From: Stenotrophomonas terrae
Lineage (GTDB): Bacteria; Pseudomonadota; Gammaproteobacteria; Xanthomonadales; Xanthomonadaceae
Assembly: GCF_001431465.1 (NCBI RefSeq)
Contig: NZ_LDJJ01000051.1
Location: 31,135 to 95,134, forward strand
Reading direction: 5' to 3'
Length of the DNA stretch: 64,000 nt
Both the position numbers and the translations under genes were made by a program. Numbering within the stretch: the first letter of the stretch is position 1; the number at the start of each line of letters is the position of its first letter. A model generated the notes under the pieces. The model searched no databases. It was not told where the DNA came from and worked only from the letters and a program-made list of their open reading frames with translations. Of this stretch, positions 24,634 through 33,470 are shown piece by piece.

Positions 24634-25755
24634 ATGAACAGCCCTGCCCCCGCCCGCCCGTCCTACTTCGGCCAGACCGCCGCCATCCGTTGTGAGCGCG
24701 CCGCCGCCGAACTCCGCGCCGGGCGCCCGGTGGTGATCAGTGATGGTCAACAACGGCTGGCCAGCATCGCCCTGGACAGCAGCTCGCCCGAAGGCTACGC
24801 CGCCTTTGCCGAAGCCGCGCAAGGCCGCCATTACCTGTTCCTGAGCGCAGCGCGCGCGCAGACCCTGGGCATCAGCGCCGCCGACGGCATCCATGTGCCG
24901 CTGGCCGGCCGCGATTTTGCCGAGCTGCCGGCATTGGCCTATCTGCGCGATGCCGTCGCCCCGGCCGATGCCGTGGCCAACGGCAACGCATTGGACGCAG
25001 CAACGGTGGAGGTAGCGCGGCTGGGCCTGTTGTTGCCGGCCATGGTGTCGGTAGAACTGGGCGCGGCAGCCAGCGCATTCGATGACTGCCTGCAACTGGA
25101 CACCACCGCCCTGCAGGAGGGCGCCGGCCAGGCAGGCCAGGATTACGAACTGGTCACCCGCTCGCCGGTGCCACTGCGCGATGTCGGCATGAGCGAGTTC
25201 GCGGTGTTCCGTGGCGGCGTGGCCCAGCGCGACCAGGTCGCGGTGATTGTCGGCAGCCCCGACATGGGCGGCATCGTGCCGGTGCGCGTGCATTCGTCCT
25301 GCCTCACCGGCGACCTGTTCGGCTCGCTCAAGTGCGACTGTGGCGACCAGCTGCGGCGCGGCCTGCGCACGCTGAAAGAACTGGGCGGCGGCATCCTGTT
25401 GTACCTGGACCAGGAAGGCCGCGGCACCGGCATTGCCGCCAAGATGCGCGCCTACGGTTACCAGCACGAAGGCCTGGACACCATCGATGCCGATGCCCAG
25501 CTCGGCTTTGGCGCCGACGAGCGCCGTTACGGCAGCGCGGTGGCGATGCTGCGCGCCTTGGGCGTGCAGCGCATCCAGCTGTTGACCAATAATCCCACCA
25601 AGGTGCAGCGCCTGCGCAATGCCGGCATCGAAGTGGTGGGCTGCGTGCCGATCACCGGCGAGATCACCCATGAGAACGAGCAGTACCTGCGCACCAAGGC
25701 TGCACGTGCCGGCCATCATCTGGATGTGGATGCACTGATCATGGCGGCGCAGTAA
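24634..25755 (+). CDS. ribA: GTP cyclohydrolase II with degenerate RibB-like N-terminal domain
   Basis: A 373-residue protein of riboflavin synthesis. The C-terminal half is a complete RibA domain: zinc ligands in SSCLTGDLFGSLKCDCGDQL (~220-240), the GGGILLYLDQEGRGTGIAAK block and LLTNNPTKVQRL. The N-terminal ~170 residues align in outline with DHBP synthase (RibB) but lack its acidic catalytic motif, so the protein is a RibBA-shaped GTP cyclohydrolase II rather than a bifunctional enzyme. Reaction: GTP to 2,5-diamino-6-ribosylaminopyrimidinone phosphate, formate and PPi. Alternative name in some genomes: ribBA. Confidence 0.92.
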   Translation: MNSPAPARPSYFGQTAAIRCERAAAELRAGRPVVISDGQQRLASIALDSSSPEGYAAFAEAAQGRHYLFLSAARAQTLGISAADGIHVPLAGRDFAELPALAYLRDAVAPADAVANGNALDAATVEVARLGLLLPAMVSVELGAAASAFDDCLQLDTTALQEGAGQAGQDYELVTRSPVPLRDVGMSEFAVFRGGVAQRDQVAVIVGSPDMGGIVPVRVHSSCLTGDLFGSLKCDCGDQLRRGLRTLKELGGGILLYLDQEGRGTGIAAKMRAYGYQHEGLDTIDADAQLGFGADERRYGSAVAMLRALGVQRIQLLTNNPTKVQRLRNAGIEVVGCVPITGEITHENEQYLRTKAARAGHHLDVDALIMAAQ

Positions 25756-25769
25756 CGGCCCTGCCTCTT

Positions 25770-25900
25770 GTAGGAGCGGCGTAAGCCGCGAAGCCGATGA
25801 CGTAGCGGGCCTACGAAAAGCCTGCACTCTGGATTTCGAGATGGGCCACCATTGCCGGCGCCGGGTGCTGCAGTGGCTTCGCGGCTTACGCCGCTCCCAC
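25770..25900. repeat. Inverted pair of 26-bp REP-like elements
   Basis: GTAGGAGCGGCGTAAGCCGCGAAGCC (split: GTAGGAGCGGCGTAAG + CCGCGAAGCC) at 25770-25795 recurs inverted with one change at 25875-25900. Each half is itself a small palindrome (GCGGC..GCCGC). A third, diverged copy lies after priA. Confidence 0.85.
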
Positions 25901-25957
25901 AACAGCCATCGCTGCCCCAACTACCGTTGTACGGCCCTGCCGTTATATCGTCTGTGC

Positions 25958-26467
25958 ATGACTGAACCCCTTGCCTTCGATACACCCGCGCTGGACGACA
26001 AGCAATGGCAGGCCCTGCCACCACGTGGCGCGCTGTTTGCCGCCGCCGGTACGGCACTGAGCATGGCGCTATTGTTCGGCGTGGTCTGCCTGGTGCCGAT
26101 GCTGGCCAACGATCTATCCCACCTGTTTCTCGTCCCGCTGGCGGCCGCCGCGGTTGGCGCCCTGCTCGGTGCATGGTTCGGCTGGCGTCGGCATCGGCTC
26201 ACCTTCTGGCGGCTGGACAAGCAATCGCTGGGCGTGCGCCGCGGCCATATGTGGCAGAGCGAAAGCCATGTGCCGGTATCGCGCGTCCAACACCTGGACC
26301 TGCGCCGCGGCCCGCTGGAGCGCATGGCCGGGCTGGCCACGCTGATCGTGCATACCGCCGGCACCCGCATGAACACTGTGGCGGTGGCCGGGCTGGCGCA
26401 GGCCGACGCCGAACGCCTGCGTGACCGCCTGGCGCACCAGCTCGACCACGACGACGACGCGCTGTGA
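25958..26467 (+). CDS. Membrane protein with bPH2 domain (YdbS-like)
   Basis: A 169-residue protein with two membrane segments (LFAAAGTALSMALLFGVVCL and FLVPLAAAAVGALLGAWFGW) followed by a bacterial PH-like domain (SLGVRRGHMWQSESHVPVSRVQHLDLRRGPLER, then GLATLIVHTAG). The SRVQHLDLRRGPLERMAGLA block is typical of YdbS. It overlaps the YdbT-like gene by 4 nt, so the pair is coupled. The molecular role of these proteins is unsettled. Confidence 0.88.
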   Translation: MTEPLAFDTPALDDKQWQALPPRGALFAAAGTALSMALLFGVVCLVPMLANDLSHLFLVPLAAAAVGALLGAWFGWRRHRLTFWRLDKQSLGVRRGHMWQSESHVPVSRVQHLDLRRGPLERMAGLATLIVHTAGTRMNTVAVAGLAQADAERLRDRLAHQLDHDDDAL

Positions 26468-27975
26468 GCGAGCTGCCACCGCCGCTGCCCAACGAAGAGC
26501 AACGCCTGCATCCGTGGTCGTGGCTGTTCGCCCTGCAGCAGCAGGTGCAGCAGTTCCTGCTGCCCTTGCTGGCCCTGCTGGTATTCGGCAGCCGCCGCGA
26601 TGACGACCTGCCCTACCACCACTGGATCAGCGGCGCGATCGTGCTGGCACTGGTGGCCACGGCGGTACTGCAATACCTGAGTTATCGCTACCGCATCGGC
26701 AGCGACGCCCTGAGCATCCGCAGCGGCATCTTTGAACGCACCCGTCGCGAGATCCCGTTTGCGCGCATCCACAACGTGGTGGTGCACCAGAACCTGCTGC
26801 ACCGGATGTTCGGCGTGGCCGAGCTGCGGCTGGAATCGGCCGGCGGCGACAAGCCCGAGGCGGAGATGCGCGTGCTCAAGCTGGCGCAGGCGCTGGAGCT
26901 GGAGCGGCTGATCCGCCAACGCGGCAGCGAACCCGCTGCAACCACGCAGACCGACGTCAGCAACGATGGCGTGCTGCTCAGCCTGCCCTTGTCCGAACTG
27001 GTGCGGCAAGGCCTGATTTCCAACCGGGCGATGGTGGTGCTGGTGGCGGCGATCGGCGCGGCGTATCAGTTGTTTCCGCGTCGGGCCACCTCAGATTTCA
27101 TCGAGGAACAGGGCCGGCATGCCTTCGGCTACGCCAGCCAGTTGCAGCTGGGCACGCTGACAATGGTCGCCAGCGCCCTGTTGCTGCTGGCGTTCGCGCT
27201 GGTCTTGATGCGGCTGCTGTCGATTGGCCTGGCCATCGTGCAGTACTACGGCTTCCGCCTGAGCGAGGCCGACCGCCGCCTGACCGTCGAGCGCGGCCTG
27301 TTCACCCGTGTGCGCAGCAGCGTTGCCCAGCGCCGCATCCAGGCCTGGACCCTGCGCGAAGGCGCGCTGCATCGCCTGTTCAAACGCCGCCAGCTTCGCG
27401 TGGACATCGCCAGTGGCGGCCAGCAGCAGGAGCAGGACGGGCGCGCACTGAAGGAACTGGCGCCACTGGCACCACCGGACACCTGCGACGGCCTGCTGCA
27501 GCATCTGCTGCCGCAACTGCAATGGCCGCCAACGCAATGGCAGCCGGTCAGCACCCGCGGCTGGTGGCGTCTATGCCTGCCCGCGCTGCTGTTGATGGGC
27601 AGCCTGTCGACATTACTGGTCTACGAGACCGGCCAGGTCTGGGCGCTGCTGCCCCTGCTATGGCTGCCTTGGTCGGCACTGAAGGCGCGCCGCCAGGTGA
27701 GCCGGATCGGCTACAACATCGATGCGCAGCGTGTCGCCATCCGCGGCGGCTGGTGGAACCGCTGGTGGCGCGTGGCCGAGCTGGACAAGCTGCAGGCCTT
27801 GCGGCTGGATCGTTCGCCGCTGGACCGGCATTTCGGCACCGCGACGTTGACCTTGGATACCGCGGGTGCGGCCGGCGCGCCGGCCTTGCAGCTGCGGTTC
27901 CTGGAGGAAGCACAGGCGCGTGCTTTGATGGCGCAGCTTGAGCGGGAGATGGTGCGGCGCAAGCTGCGTTGGTGA
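26464..27975 (+). CDS. Membrane protein with repeated bPH2 domains (YdbT-like)
   Basis: A 503-residue polytopic protein with three PH-like (bPH2) segments after membrane helices: SIRSGIFERTRREIPFARIH (~80), LTVERGLFTRVRSSVAQRRI (~277) and VAIRGGWWNRWWRVAELDKL (~425). This alternation of paired helices and PH-like repeats is the YdbT pattern. GTG 26464 overlaps the YdbS-like stop. Likely forms a complex with its neighbour in the inner membrane. Confidence 0.88.
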   Translation: MSELPPPLPNEEQRLHPWSWLFALQQQVQQFLLPLLALLVFGSRRDDDLPYHHWISGAIVLALVATAVLQYLSYRYRIGSDALSIRSGIFERTRREIPFARIHNVVVHQNLLHRMFGVAELRLESAGGDKPEAEMRVLKLAQALELERLIRQRGSEPAATTQTDVSNDGVLLSLPLSELVRQGLISNRAMVVLVAAIGAAYQLFPRRATSDFIEEQGRHAFGYASQLQLGTLTMVASALLLLAFALVLMRLLSIGLAIVQYYGFRLSEADRRLTVERGLFTRVRSSVAQRRIQAWTLREGALHRLFKRRQLRVDIASGGQQQEQDGRALKELAPLAPPDTCDGLLQHLLPQLQWPPTQWQPVSTRGWWRLCLPALLLMGSLSTLLVYETGQVWALLPLLWLPWSALKARRQVSRIGYNIDAQRVAIRGGWWNRWWRVAELDKLQALRLDRSPLDRHFGTATLTLDTAGAAGAPALQLRFLEEAQARALMAQLEREMVRRKLRW

Positions 27976-27984
27976 GGGTGTAGA

Positions 27985-28036
27985 GCCCCCTCTCCCCTTG
28001 CGGGAGAGGGGGCCCCAAAGGGGCAGGAGAGGGGGA
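27985..28036. terminator. GC-rich hairpin between convergent genes
   Basis: GCCCCCTCTCCC (27985-27996) pairs with GGGAGAGGGGGC (28002-28013) around a short loop; more G-rich repeats (GGAGAGGGGGAAAA) follow. It lies between the convergent YdbT-like and glycerophosphotransferase-like genes and could stop both. The motif belongs to a widespread intergenic repeat type, also seen after topA and priA. Confidence 0.6.
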
Positions 28037-28049
28037 AAAGCGCGTTACC

Positions 28050-29081
28050 TCAGACCCGCGCCGGCCCCCAATAGCCAATGCGCTTGCGCAGCTTGATCTT
28101 GCGCCACCAGTTGCGCGGCTTGGGCTTGCGGTTGCGCCCGCCCTTGGCGATGAAATCATCAATGGCCTGCAGGATGCGCTCGCTGGACTGGCCATCGCGG
28201 TAGGGATGCAGCTGGTCGGCAAACTGGCGCACCGCCGCCATCAGCTCCGGCGGCCGCGACAAGGCGGTGCGGATCGCGCCTTCAAACTGCGCCGGGTCAT
28301 CGATGTCGATCAGCTGCGGGCCCGGCCGACGGTTCTTGAAGGTGACCACCGGCTTGTAGGTCAGCAGGAATTCGTTGAGCGCCGAGGAGGTGTCCGAGCA
28401 CATCATGTCCACCTGCGGGAACAGGTCCAGGATGTTGTCGTCATCAGCAAAACGCAGGTACGGGCCTTCCAGCGCGCGGTACTTGGCAGCGATTTCCGGG
28501 TCCATCTTCGGGTGGAAGGTGACGATCCAACGCCATTCGCCGGTCTGCGACAGCCGCTTGATCTCGTCGTAAAGGATGCCGGCGGCACTCCAGGATGGCG
28601 AGAAGGTGGAGTGGTACAGGATCACCGGCGGCTCGCGCACCGGATCGGGCTGGTCCTTGAGCTGGCTCATGAACGGGTCGATCTTCGGGAAGCCGGTCTC
28701 CACCACCGAGAAATGTCCGGTCTTTTGTGCCAGTTCCGAGAACGCGGCGGTATCGCGCGGGCCGGTGGTGCAGTACAGGTCAAAGAAGCCGCGGATATAG
28801 ATATGCCGCGGCTTGCCCGCGTCGAAACCGTGGAAGGTCTCGACCTTCACCCCGGGGAAGAAGTGCGGCACTGCGTTGGAGGAGGTGATCACCGCGCAGG
28901 GGTTCCAGGCGCGCACCTGGGCAACCGTGAGCAGGGTTTCATCGGCGGTCAGATCTTCTGCGCCGGGGCCGTCGAAAAACCATGCCGCCTCATCGCCACG
29001 TGCGCGTATCGCCGCCTGCAGCGGGCGGAGGATGGCCAGGGCATAACGCTCGGACCCGTACAGCAGATAGTGGCGTGGCAC
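28050..29081 (-). CDS. CDP-glycerol glycerophosphotransferase-like enzyme
   Basis: A 343-residue cytoplasmic transferase resembling the Glyphos_transf/TagF-like family with its GT-B fold: ETFHGFDAGKPRHIYIRGFF (~81-101), ILYHSTFSPSWSAAG (~153-168), IVTFHPKMDP (~187) and MMCSDTSSALNEFLLTYKPV (~235-255). The CSDTSSxxxE segment is the donor-binding signature. Gram-negative homologues modify surface glycans; here the gene sits at the edge of an LPS locus, divergent from a WaaE-like transferase. The exact donor and acceptor cannot be inferred. Confidence 0.75.
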   Translation of the reverse strand: MPRHYLLYGSERYALAILRPLQAAIRARGDEAAWFFDGPGAEDLTADETLLTVAQVRAWNPCAVITSSNAVPHFFPGVKVETFHGFDAGKPRHIYIRGFFDLYCTTGPRDTAAFSELAQKTGHFSVVETGFPKIDPFMSQLKDQPDPVREPPVILYHSTFSPSWSAAGILYDEIKRLSQTGEWRWIVTFHPKMDPEIAAKYRALEGPYLRFADDDNILDLFPQVDMMCSDTSSALNEFLLTYKPVVTFKNRRPGPQLIDIDDPAQFEGAIRTALSRPPELMAAVRQFADQLHPYRDGQSSERILQAIDDFIAKGGRNRKPKPRNWWRKIKLRKRIGYWGPARV

Positions 29082-29182
29082 GGAGGGGAACTCCTGAATA
29101 TCCCGGATATTGCGCGATTATCGCATCGCCAGTGGGAGCCGTCGCTGCTAGGCTTTGGCCCATCCCCCGTGCCAGATACCGC

Positions 29183-30010
29183 ATGCCCAGCCCAAGCACC
29201 ACCCCGCCCACCCAGCGCCCACGCCTGTCGGCCTGCATCATCGCCTTCAATGAAGCCGACCGCATTGGTGACTGCCTGGCCTCGCTGGCGTTCTGTGACG
29301 AGATCGTGGTGGTGGATTCGTTCTCCAGCGACGCCACCGTCGCCGTCGCCGAGGCGGCCGGTGCACGCGTGCTGCAGCGGGCCTTTGATGGTTTCCGCAG
29401 CCAGAAGGCGTTCTGCGTTGAACAGGCCAGCCACGACTGGGTGCTTTGCCTGGATGCCGACGAGCGGGTCAATCCGGCGCTGCGTGCCGCGATCGAATCC
29501 GAACGCGACGCCGGCTTTCCGCGCGCCGTCGGTTACCGGTTCGCGCGCTGCTCGGAATACTTCGGCCGTTTCCTGCGCCACGGCACGGCCTACCCCGACC
29601 GTGTACTGCGCCTGTTCGACCGCCGCCACGGCGGCTGGCGCGGCGATCGCGAGATCCACGAGGCGGTGTCGCTGGACGGCCCGGCCGCCCTGCTCAAGGG
29701 CGACCTGCTGCACCACCCCTACCGCAGCTTCCTGCAACTGCTGGACAAGAAGCAGAAATACGCGCGGATGATGGCCGAACACGAGTTCGGCAAGGGCAAG
29801 CGTGCCAGCCTGGGCAAGCTGATCATCGCCCCGAGCTGGCGTTTCATCCGCAGCTACGTGGTCAAGCGCGGCTTTCTGGATGGCTGGCCGGGGCTGATCG
29901 AAGCCTTCGTCAGCGCCAACTACGTGCGGCAGAAAACCATCATGCTCTGGCTGCTGCAGAACGGACAGCCACTGGTGACGCCGTCCGCCGAGAACAGCCA
30001 GGGCAAGTAA
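29183..30010 (+). CDS. Glycosyltransferase family 2, LPS core (WaaE/KdtX-like)
   Basis: A 275-residue GT2 enzyme. The N-terminus has LSACIIAFNEADRIGDCLASL, then DEIVVVDSFSSDAT and the metal-binding LCLDADERVN (~91-98). The later part EYFGRFLRHGTAYPDRVLRL followed by GWRGDREIHEAV matches the WaaE/KdtX family that adds a glucose to LPS inner-core heptose. Start ATG 29183. It is the first gene of the rightward glycan cluster but is separated from the next gene by a promoter. Confidence 0.87.
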   Translation: MPSPSTTPPTQRPRLSACIIAFNEADRIGDCLASLAFCDEIVVVDSFSSDATVAVAEAAGARVLQRAFDGFRSQKAFCVEQASHDWVLCLDADERVNPALRAAIESERDAGFPRAVGYRFARCSEYFGRFLRHGTAYPDRVLRLFDRRHGGWRGDREIHEAVSLDGPAALLKGDLLHHPYRSFLQLLDKKQKYARMMAEHEFGKGKRASLGKLIIAPSWRFIRSYVVKRGFLDGWPGLIEAFVSANYVRQKTIMLWLLQNGQPLVTPSAENSQGK

Positions 30011-30076
30011 GCCTGCTGGGGCACAGCATTTTCTGAACCCTGCCCGGCAATTGCCATTCACATGCAATCGTGTTCG

Positions 30077-30105
30077 TTGAAGATGCAGGTTCGCGTCGCT
30101 AGAAT
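30077..30105 (+). promoter_or_regulatory. Sigma-70 promoter for the waaL-like/uxs operon
   Basis: TTGAAG (30077-30082), 17 bp, TAGAAT (30100-30105): a strong consensus-spaced sigma-70 promoter for the gene string 30200-34384. A perfect 9-bp inverted repeat (TCGCTAGAA at 30096-30104, TTCTAGCGA at 30112-30120) covers the -10 and the expected start point, which would suit a repressor operator or a 5' mRNA hairpin. Confidence 0.65.
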
Positions 30106-30199
30106 TGTCCGTTCTAGCGACTGAGAATCAGACTGGTTGCACGGTGGCCGTCCCGCTGTCACTGCCACCCTCCCAGCGGCGTCTCCACGCCCCACCGGT

Positions 30200-31501
30200 G
30201 TGATCCATTACGTGAATCATTTGACTGCGGTCCAATCCCCCCCGCTGTTGCACGCACTCCGAGCCCGGCTGCTGACGATCGGTCGGTGGTGCGCGGTGCT
30301 CACTCTGTTTGCCGCGCCGATCAACAAGCCGGCCACCAATATCCTGATCGGCCTGAGCCTGCTGTGCTCGCTGGCCGGCACCGAGCTGCTTGCGCGCTGG
30401 CGCGCCGCCCTGCGCGAGCCGGTGGTGATCGGTTTTCTGGTCTGGTTTGCGGTACTGCTCGCCAGCGCGCTGCATGCCGCCATCGCCGCCGGCGCCTCGG
30501 TCTTTGGCGAGGCCTCGCTATGGGGTTGCCTGTACCCCGCGCTGATGGCCAGCCTGTTGCGCGACTCGCGTTGGCGCTGGCGTGCCCTGGCGGCGTTCGC
30601 CTTGGCCGCAGGGCTGGTGGTGGTGATTTCCTACCTGATGCAGTTCGGCCTGGTACCCCAACGGGCAGTGGCTGAAATCCAGCCTTCCATGCGCAACACC
30701 GTGTTCAAGGAATATACCCAACAGGGGCTGGCCAGCCTGATCCTGATGGCGATGCTGGTGGCCACGGCACTTAGCAGCCCCAGCCGGCGCTGGCGCAACG
30801 TCGCCCTGCTGGCTGCGGCGGTGGTGCTCTGCAATGTGGTCCTGCTGATCCAGAGCCGGACAACCTATATCGTGCTGCTGCCGCTGCTGGGCTACTGGAT
30901 CTACCGCCTGGTCGCGCACCGCTTCAACGGCTGGCGCACGCTGCTGATCAGCGGCGGCCTGATCCTTGTCACCATTTCCGCACTCTGGTCGACCCCCAGC
31001 ATCCGCGAACGCATGCTCAGCTCGATCACCGAGGAAGTCGACAGCTACCTGATCGCCCAGGAGCCGACGTCCAGCGGAATCCGTATCTGGTTGTGGCAGC
31101 AAACCCTGCCGATCGTTGCCGATGCGCCGGTCTTCGGGCACGGACTGAACCAGTGGGAACCCCTCTATCTGGAGCAGATGCGCGACATCCCGGGCTCGGC
31201 ACCGTTCATCACCGGCCACCCGCACCAGGAAGCGCTGTTGATCCTGGCCGAGGAAGGCAGCGCAGGCCTGCTGGTCTTCATCGGTCTGCTGCTGGGCTTT
31301 GCCGTTCATACGGGCAAGCTGCGCGACCCACAAAAGGGTATCTTTGCCAGCATCCTGATCATCTATGTCGCCGCCGGCCTGGCCAATGGGCTCTGGAGCA
31401 ACTTCACCCATCGCCACGTCTTCATCCTGTTGATGGCCTGCATCCCGCTGGGCAGCTTCCCTTGGTACGGTGTTGGTAGAGAGCGCGAACCCACGTCATG
31501 A
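30200..31501 (+). CDS. O-antigen ligase-like polytopic membrane protein (WaaL/Wzy_C)
   Basis: A ~433-residue inner-membrane protein with about ten hydrophobic segments. The large periplasmic loop contains SSGIRIWLWQQTLPIVADAP and FITGHPHQEALLILAEEGSAGLL; the GIR and HxHxE-like pattern (GHPHQEALL) is the Wzy_C/WaaL ligase signature. It would transfer undecaprenyl-linked O-polysaccharide to lipid A-core. The start is uncertain: GTG 30200 is used, GTG 30212 and TTG 30221 are alternatives. It overlaps the next gene by 4 nt. Confidence 0.85.
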   Translation: MIHYVNHLTAVQSPPLLHALRARLLTIGRWCAVLTLFAAPINKPATNILIGLSLLCSLAGTELLARWRAALREPVVIGFLVWFAVLLASALHAAIAAGASVFGEASLWGCLYPALMASLLRDSRWRWRALAAFALAAGLVVVISYLMQFGLVPQRAVAEIQPSMRNTVFKEYTQQGLASLILMAMLVATALSSPSRRWRNVALLAAAVVLCNVVLLIQSRTTYIVLLPLLGYWIYRLVAHRFNGWRTLLISGGLILVTISALWSTPSIRERMLSSITEEVDSYLIAQEPTSSGIRIWLWQQTLPIVADAPVFGHGLNQWEPLYLEQMRDIPGSAPFITGHPHQEALLILAEEGSAGLLVFIGLLLGFAVHTGKLRDPQKGIFASILIIYVAAGLANGLWSNFTHRHVFILLMACIPLGSFPWYGVGREREPTS

Positions 31502-32418
31502 ATCCCTGCCCGTCGTTTGATGAGGTGACCGTAGTCTGCGTCACCTACAACAGTTCGACCCTTGTGGAGGCGATGGCCAGCACCTTGGCCAGGTTCCCGC
31601 ACGTCGTCATCATCGACAATGGCAGCAGCGACGACACCACCGCGCACATCGCCCAACGCATCCCGCATGCCCGGCTGGTAACGCGTGCAGGCAATGCCGG
31701 CTATGGCAGCGCCAACAACCAGGCGATGGCGCTTGTACAGACCCCCTTCGCCTTGCTGCTCAACCCCGATTGCCTGATCGCGCCGGATGACCTGCAATGC
31801 CTGCTGGACTGCATGCGCGATCACCCGCAGGCCGGGGTGGTCGGCCCGCAGAACTGGCGCAGTGAAACCGTCCCGCAGATCTCGCACCGCGAAGCCTTCT
31901 TCAAGCCCGACGTCGACAGCACCTGCACGGTGCCGGACAAGGTCGTCGCTGCAGACTGGATCCACGGCTGCTGCCAGTTGCTGCGGACCCGCGCTTTCCG
32001 CGAGATCGGCGGCTTCGATGAAATATTTTTCCTGTACTACGAAGACGACGACCTGTGCCTGCGTATGGCCCAGGCCGGCTATCAATGCCTGCTGCAACCG
32101 GCCGCGCGCGCCTTCCACAAAGGCGGTGCATCGTCCGCCCCCAGCATCCGCATCGATTTCATCAAGCGCTTCCACTATGCGCGCTCACGGCAGATTGCGA
32201 TCCGCCGCTACATGGGCAAGGGCGCCGGACGCCTGCATCTGGCCAAGCTGATGATCGCGGCGCTGCCGGCAGTGGTGGTCTACAGCTTGCTGCTGCGGCG
32301 CCGTGACGTGATCAAGTGGGCGGCATGGGGATCAGCAGGATTCTCCGCCGCATTCGGGCTGGACCTGGTGCCAGGCCGCGGCAAACCGGCACCTGCGTCC
32401 CCGGTATCCAACACCTGA
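31498..32418 (+). CDS. Glycosyltransferase family 2, rhamnosyltransferase-like
   Basis: A 306-residue GT2 enzyme: VTVVCVTYNSSTLVEAM, VIIDNGSSDDT, the NAGYGSANNQAM donor-site loop and DxD-equivalent LLLNPDCLI, then the catalytic-base motif FFLYYEDDDLCLR near residue 180. This combination is typical of WbbL/RfbF-like rhamnosyltransferases of O-antigen synthesis, though sugar specificity is not decidable. A hydrophobic C-terminal segment (LMIAALPAVVVYSLLL) probably associates with the membrane. Confidence 0.87.
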   Translation: MNPCPSFDEVTVVCVTYNSSTLVEAMASTLARFPHVVIIDNGSSDDTTAHIAQRIPHARLVTRAGNAGYGSANNQAMALVQTPFALLLNPDCLIAPDDLQCLLDCMRDHPQAGVVGPQNWRSETVPQISHREAFFKPDVDSTCTVPDKVVAADWIHGCCQLLRTRAFREIGGFDEIFFLYYEDDDLCLRMAQAGYQCLLQPAARAFHKGGASSAPSIRIDFIKRFHYARSRQIAIRRYMGKGAGRLHLAKLMIAALPAVVVYSLLLRRRDVIKWAAWGSAGFSAAFGLDLVPGRGKPAPASPVSNT

Positions 32419-32522
32419 TTCGTCACTGACCGGCCGGGGTCTGGGTACAGTCCGTGGCAGAATGGAGCCGCCGGACGGGGGCTGAGTACAGCACCGGCAA
32501 CCTTCCCTTGCGAGAAGTTCTC

Positions 32523-33470
32523 ATGCAACGCGTCCTGGTCACAGGTGGTGCGGGATTTCTTGGTTCTCATCTATGCGACAGGCTCATCCAGCAAGGGCAT
32601 GAAGTCCTGTGCGTGGACAACTACTTCACCGGCAGCAAACGCAATATCGCGCACCTGCTGGGCAAACCCGAATTCGAGCTGCTGCGGCACGACATCACCT
32701 TTCCGCTGTATGTGGAAGTGGAGCGCATCTTCAATCTCGCCTGCCCGGCCTCGCCGGTGCATTACCAGTACGATCCGGTGCAGACCACCAAGACCTCGGT
32801 GCACGGCGCGATCAACATGCTGGGCCTGGCCAAACGGCTGAACGCCCGCATCCTGCAGGCATCAACCAGCGAGGTCTACGGCGACCCGGAAGTACATCCA
32901 CAAGCCGAAGGCTATTGGGGCCGGGTCAACCCGATCGGCCTGCGCAGCTGCTACGACGAAGGCAAACGCTGCGCTGAAACCCTGTTCTTCGACTACCACC
33001 GTCAGCACGCGCTGGATATCAAGGTGGTGCGCATTTTCAACACCTACGGGCCGCGCATGCATCCCAATGACGGGCGCGTGGTGAGCAACTTCATCGTGCA
33101 GGCCCTGCGCGGCGAAGACATCACCATTTTTGGCGATGGTACCCAGACCCGTAGCTTCTGCTATGTGGATGACCTGATCGAAGCCATGCTGCGGATGATG
33201 GACACCGAAGCCGGCTTCACCGGGCCGATCAACATCGGCAACCCCGACGAGTTCACCATGCTGGAGCTGGCTGAAACGGTGCTGCGGCTGGTCGGTGGGC
33301 GTTCGCGCCTGGTGTATCGGCCACTGCCCTCGGATGACCCACGCCAACGCCAGCCGGACATCCGCCTGGCCACCGAAAAACTGGACTGGATACCCAGCAT
33401 CGCCGTGGAAGACGGCCTGAAGGAAACCATTGGCTACTTCCGCAGGCTGCTTGCAGAGGACGCAGCATGA
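32523..33470 (+). CDS. uxs: UDP-glucuronic acid decarboxylase (UDP-xylose synthase)
   Basis: A 315-residue SDR-type enzyme converting UDP-glucuronate to UDP-xylose. The NAD-binding [12 protein letters not shown] is at residues ~8-19, the active site YxxxK is SCYDEGKR (~142-149), and [25 protein letters not shown] and [16 protein letters not shown] are near-universal in UXS proteins. A xylose donor in this cluster implies a xylose-containing LPS core or O-antigen. It is cotranscribed with and overlaps a GT2 gene by 4 nt. Confidence 0.93.
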   Translation: MQRVLVTGGAGFLGSHLCDRLIQQGHEVLCVDNYFTGSKRNIAHLLGKPEFELLRHDITFPLYVEVERIFNLACPASPVHYQYDPVQTTKTSVHGAINMLGLAKRLNARILQASTSEVYGDPEVHPQAEGYWGRVNPIGLRSCYDEGKRCAETLFFDYHRQHALDIKVVRIFNTYGPRMHPNDGRVVSNFIVQALRGEDITIFGDGTQTRSFCYVDDLIEAMLRMMDTEAGFTGPINIGNPDEFTMLELAETVLRLVGGRSRLVYRPLPSDDPRQRQPDIRLATEKLDWIPSIAVEDGLKETIGYFRRLLAEDAA

